Below are positions 5,422 to 5,985 of a stretch of DNA of 5,985 nucleotides, piece by piece; the stretch's first letter is position 1; each line of letters opens with the position of its first letter. The notes under the pieces were generated by a model. It saw only the letters and a program-made list of their open reading frames with translations, was not told where the DNA came from and did not search any database. The stretch is taken from NCBI GenBank assembly GCA_016838795.1, contig JAEHKQ010000108.1, positions 1 through 5,985 of the forward strand, written 5' to 3'. Source of the stretch: Nitrosopumilales archaeon (GTDB taxonomy: Archaea > Thermoproteota > Nitrososphaeria > Nitrososphaerales > Nitrosopumilaceae). The position numbers and the translations under genes are program-made.

Positions 5422-5985
5422 TTATCTAGAAACTATTACTGAATCCAATTTAATTTGGGAATTAGAATCAGTGTTACTTCCAATATTATCAAAAAACAAT
5501 TCTAACTTTTCCAATCCAGCTATTAATCGTGGAGCATTAATTTGTACAAATTCTTCTTTTTCAGAGGTAGATTTTGGAGGATTCATTTGATAGTATTCAT
5601 AGGCTTTAGACCCATCGTAGTCGACGTATGCCAACCTAGCGCTAAAATCAGTTCTTTCTAGAACTAGTCCATCACCAGCAATGATTGCAGTATGATATGG
5701 ATGTTGAATCAAAGTTTCAGCAAGTTTCTGGGAAGTTGTAATTCCAGATTTATAGAATTCTGATTTGAAATGATTGAAGTCGGCAAGAAGGTAATATGTT
5801 GCTTGAGGTTTTGTTGTCTCAATCCCGTCAATCTTATTTAATGCATTATAGGTATATTCACCCATAATTTGATGAATTCTTCTAGTAATTTCAAAATACT
5901 CATCCATTTCTTTATTGATTTCAAAACCAGCTATAGCTGCATATTGTATAGGTGTTGAAACTGCAGTATATTCAGTGGCTAGAAT
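5422..5985 (-). CDS. PLP-dependent aminotransferase, class I/II (5' partial)
   Basis: Only the C-terminal 187 residues are visible; the frame runs off the right edge, so the N-terminus and probably the PLP-binding lysine lie outside. The visible part begins with TEYTAVSTPIQYAAIAGFE, matching the segment that follows the PLP-lysine region in fold-type I aminotransferases. A helix with TRRIHQIMGEYTYNAL follows, then KPQATYYLLADF, the usual strand after a Pro-Gly-like turn, the small-domain segment TAIIAGDGLVLE, and SARLAYVDYDG. Its Arg (residue 117 of the visible part) fits the conserved substrate-carboxylate arginine. The domain then ends at about APRLIAGLEKLELFFDNI. The last 17 or so residues form a polar tail. 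Substrate cannot be told from this fragment. It converges with the response regulator, with 67 bases between stops. Confidence 0.87.
   Translation of the reverse strand: MLATEYTAVSTPIQYAAIAGFEINKEMDEYFEITRRIHQIMGEYTYNALNKIDGIETTKPQATYYLLADFNHFKSEFYKSGITTSQKLAETLIQHPYHTAIIAGDGLVLERTDFSARLAYVDYDGSKAYEYYQMNPPKSTSEKEEFVQINAPRLIAGLEKLELFFDNIGSNTDSNSQIKLDSVIVSR

Noticed and set aside
5378..5590. 70-residue + strand reading frame with GTG start after the response regulator
   Set aside because: Most of it is antisense to conserved C-terminal aminotransferase sequence, the last half has no protein-like pattern of its own, and the ribosome site is weak. Only the first 35 or so residues look plausible.

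Overview
The window looks like chromosomal DNA from a mesophilic, low-GC ammonia-oxidising archaeon of the Nitrosopumilus type (Nitrososphaerota/Thaumarchaeota). This rests on the strongly A+T-rich coding sequence, TATA-like boxes about 25-28 bp upstream of start codons that have no leader, a TrmB-type regulator, an archaeal TIGR00300 (LOR/SDH-type ornithine cyclodeaminase) enzyme, a membrane-anchored matrixin-like protease and a receiver protein with a lineage-style C-terminal domain. The genus is an inference; no rRNA or tRNA is present to confirm it.

Left part (1-1101). The window opens inside an HD-domain nucleotidase-like gene (YfbR/HDDC2 type). Twenty-five bases after its stop lies a 78-codon, clearly protein-like reading frame (473-709) with no ATG, GTG or TTG usable as a start. 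It has a GGTGA Shine-Dalgarno six bases before an ATT codon, so it looks like a small gene with a non-canonical start. A leaderless GTG-start gene of unknown function (754-1101) follows.

Middle part (1170-3254). A full-length TIGR00300 enzyme on the + strand meets a TrmB-family regulator on the - strand; the two 3' ends overlap by 9 bp. The regulator's upstream region is unusual. In about 75 bp it holds six GATC tetramers, arranged as an 11-bp inverted repeat flanking the predicted promoter plus an adjacent 18-bp palindrome. This looks like an operator, probably autoregulatory.

Right part (3255-5985). A 219-bp divergent intergenic region also carries a 15-bp direct repeat just upstream of a well-placed TATA box. 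That box drives a 398-residue single-span membrane protein: a cytoplasmic coiled coil, one membrane helix and an external metzincin domain with HExxHxxGxxH and a Met-turn. Thirty bases later, with its own Shine-Dalgarno, comes a response regulator that keeps the phospho-acceptor Asp but lacks the conserved Thr/Ser and Lys of active receivers. The two are probably co-transcribed, pairing a surface protease with a degenerate receiver protein. The window ends in the C-terminal part of a PLP-dependent aminotransferase on the - strand, convergent with the response regulator.

No mobile element, CRISPR array, tRNA or rRNA was seen. The parts that best merit a second look are the ATT-start small gene, the GATC operator cluster, and the protease/atypical-receiver pair.
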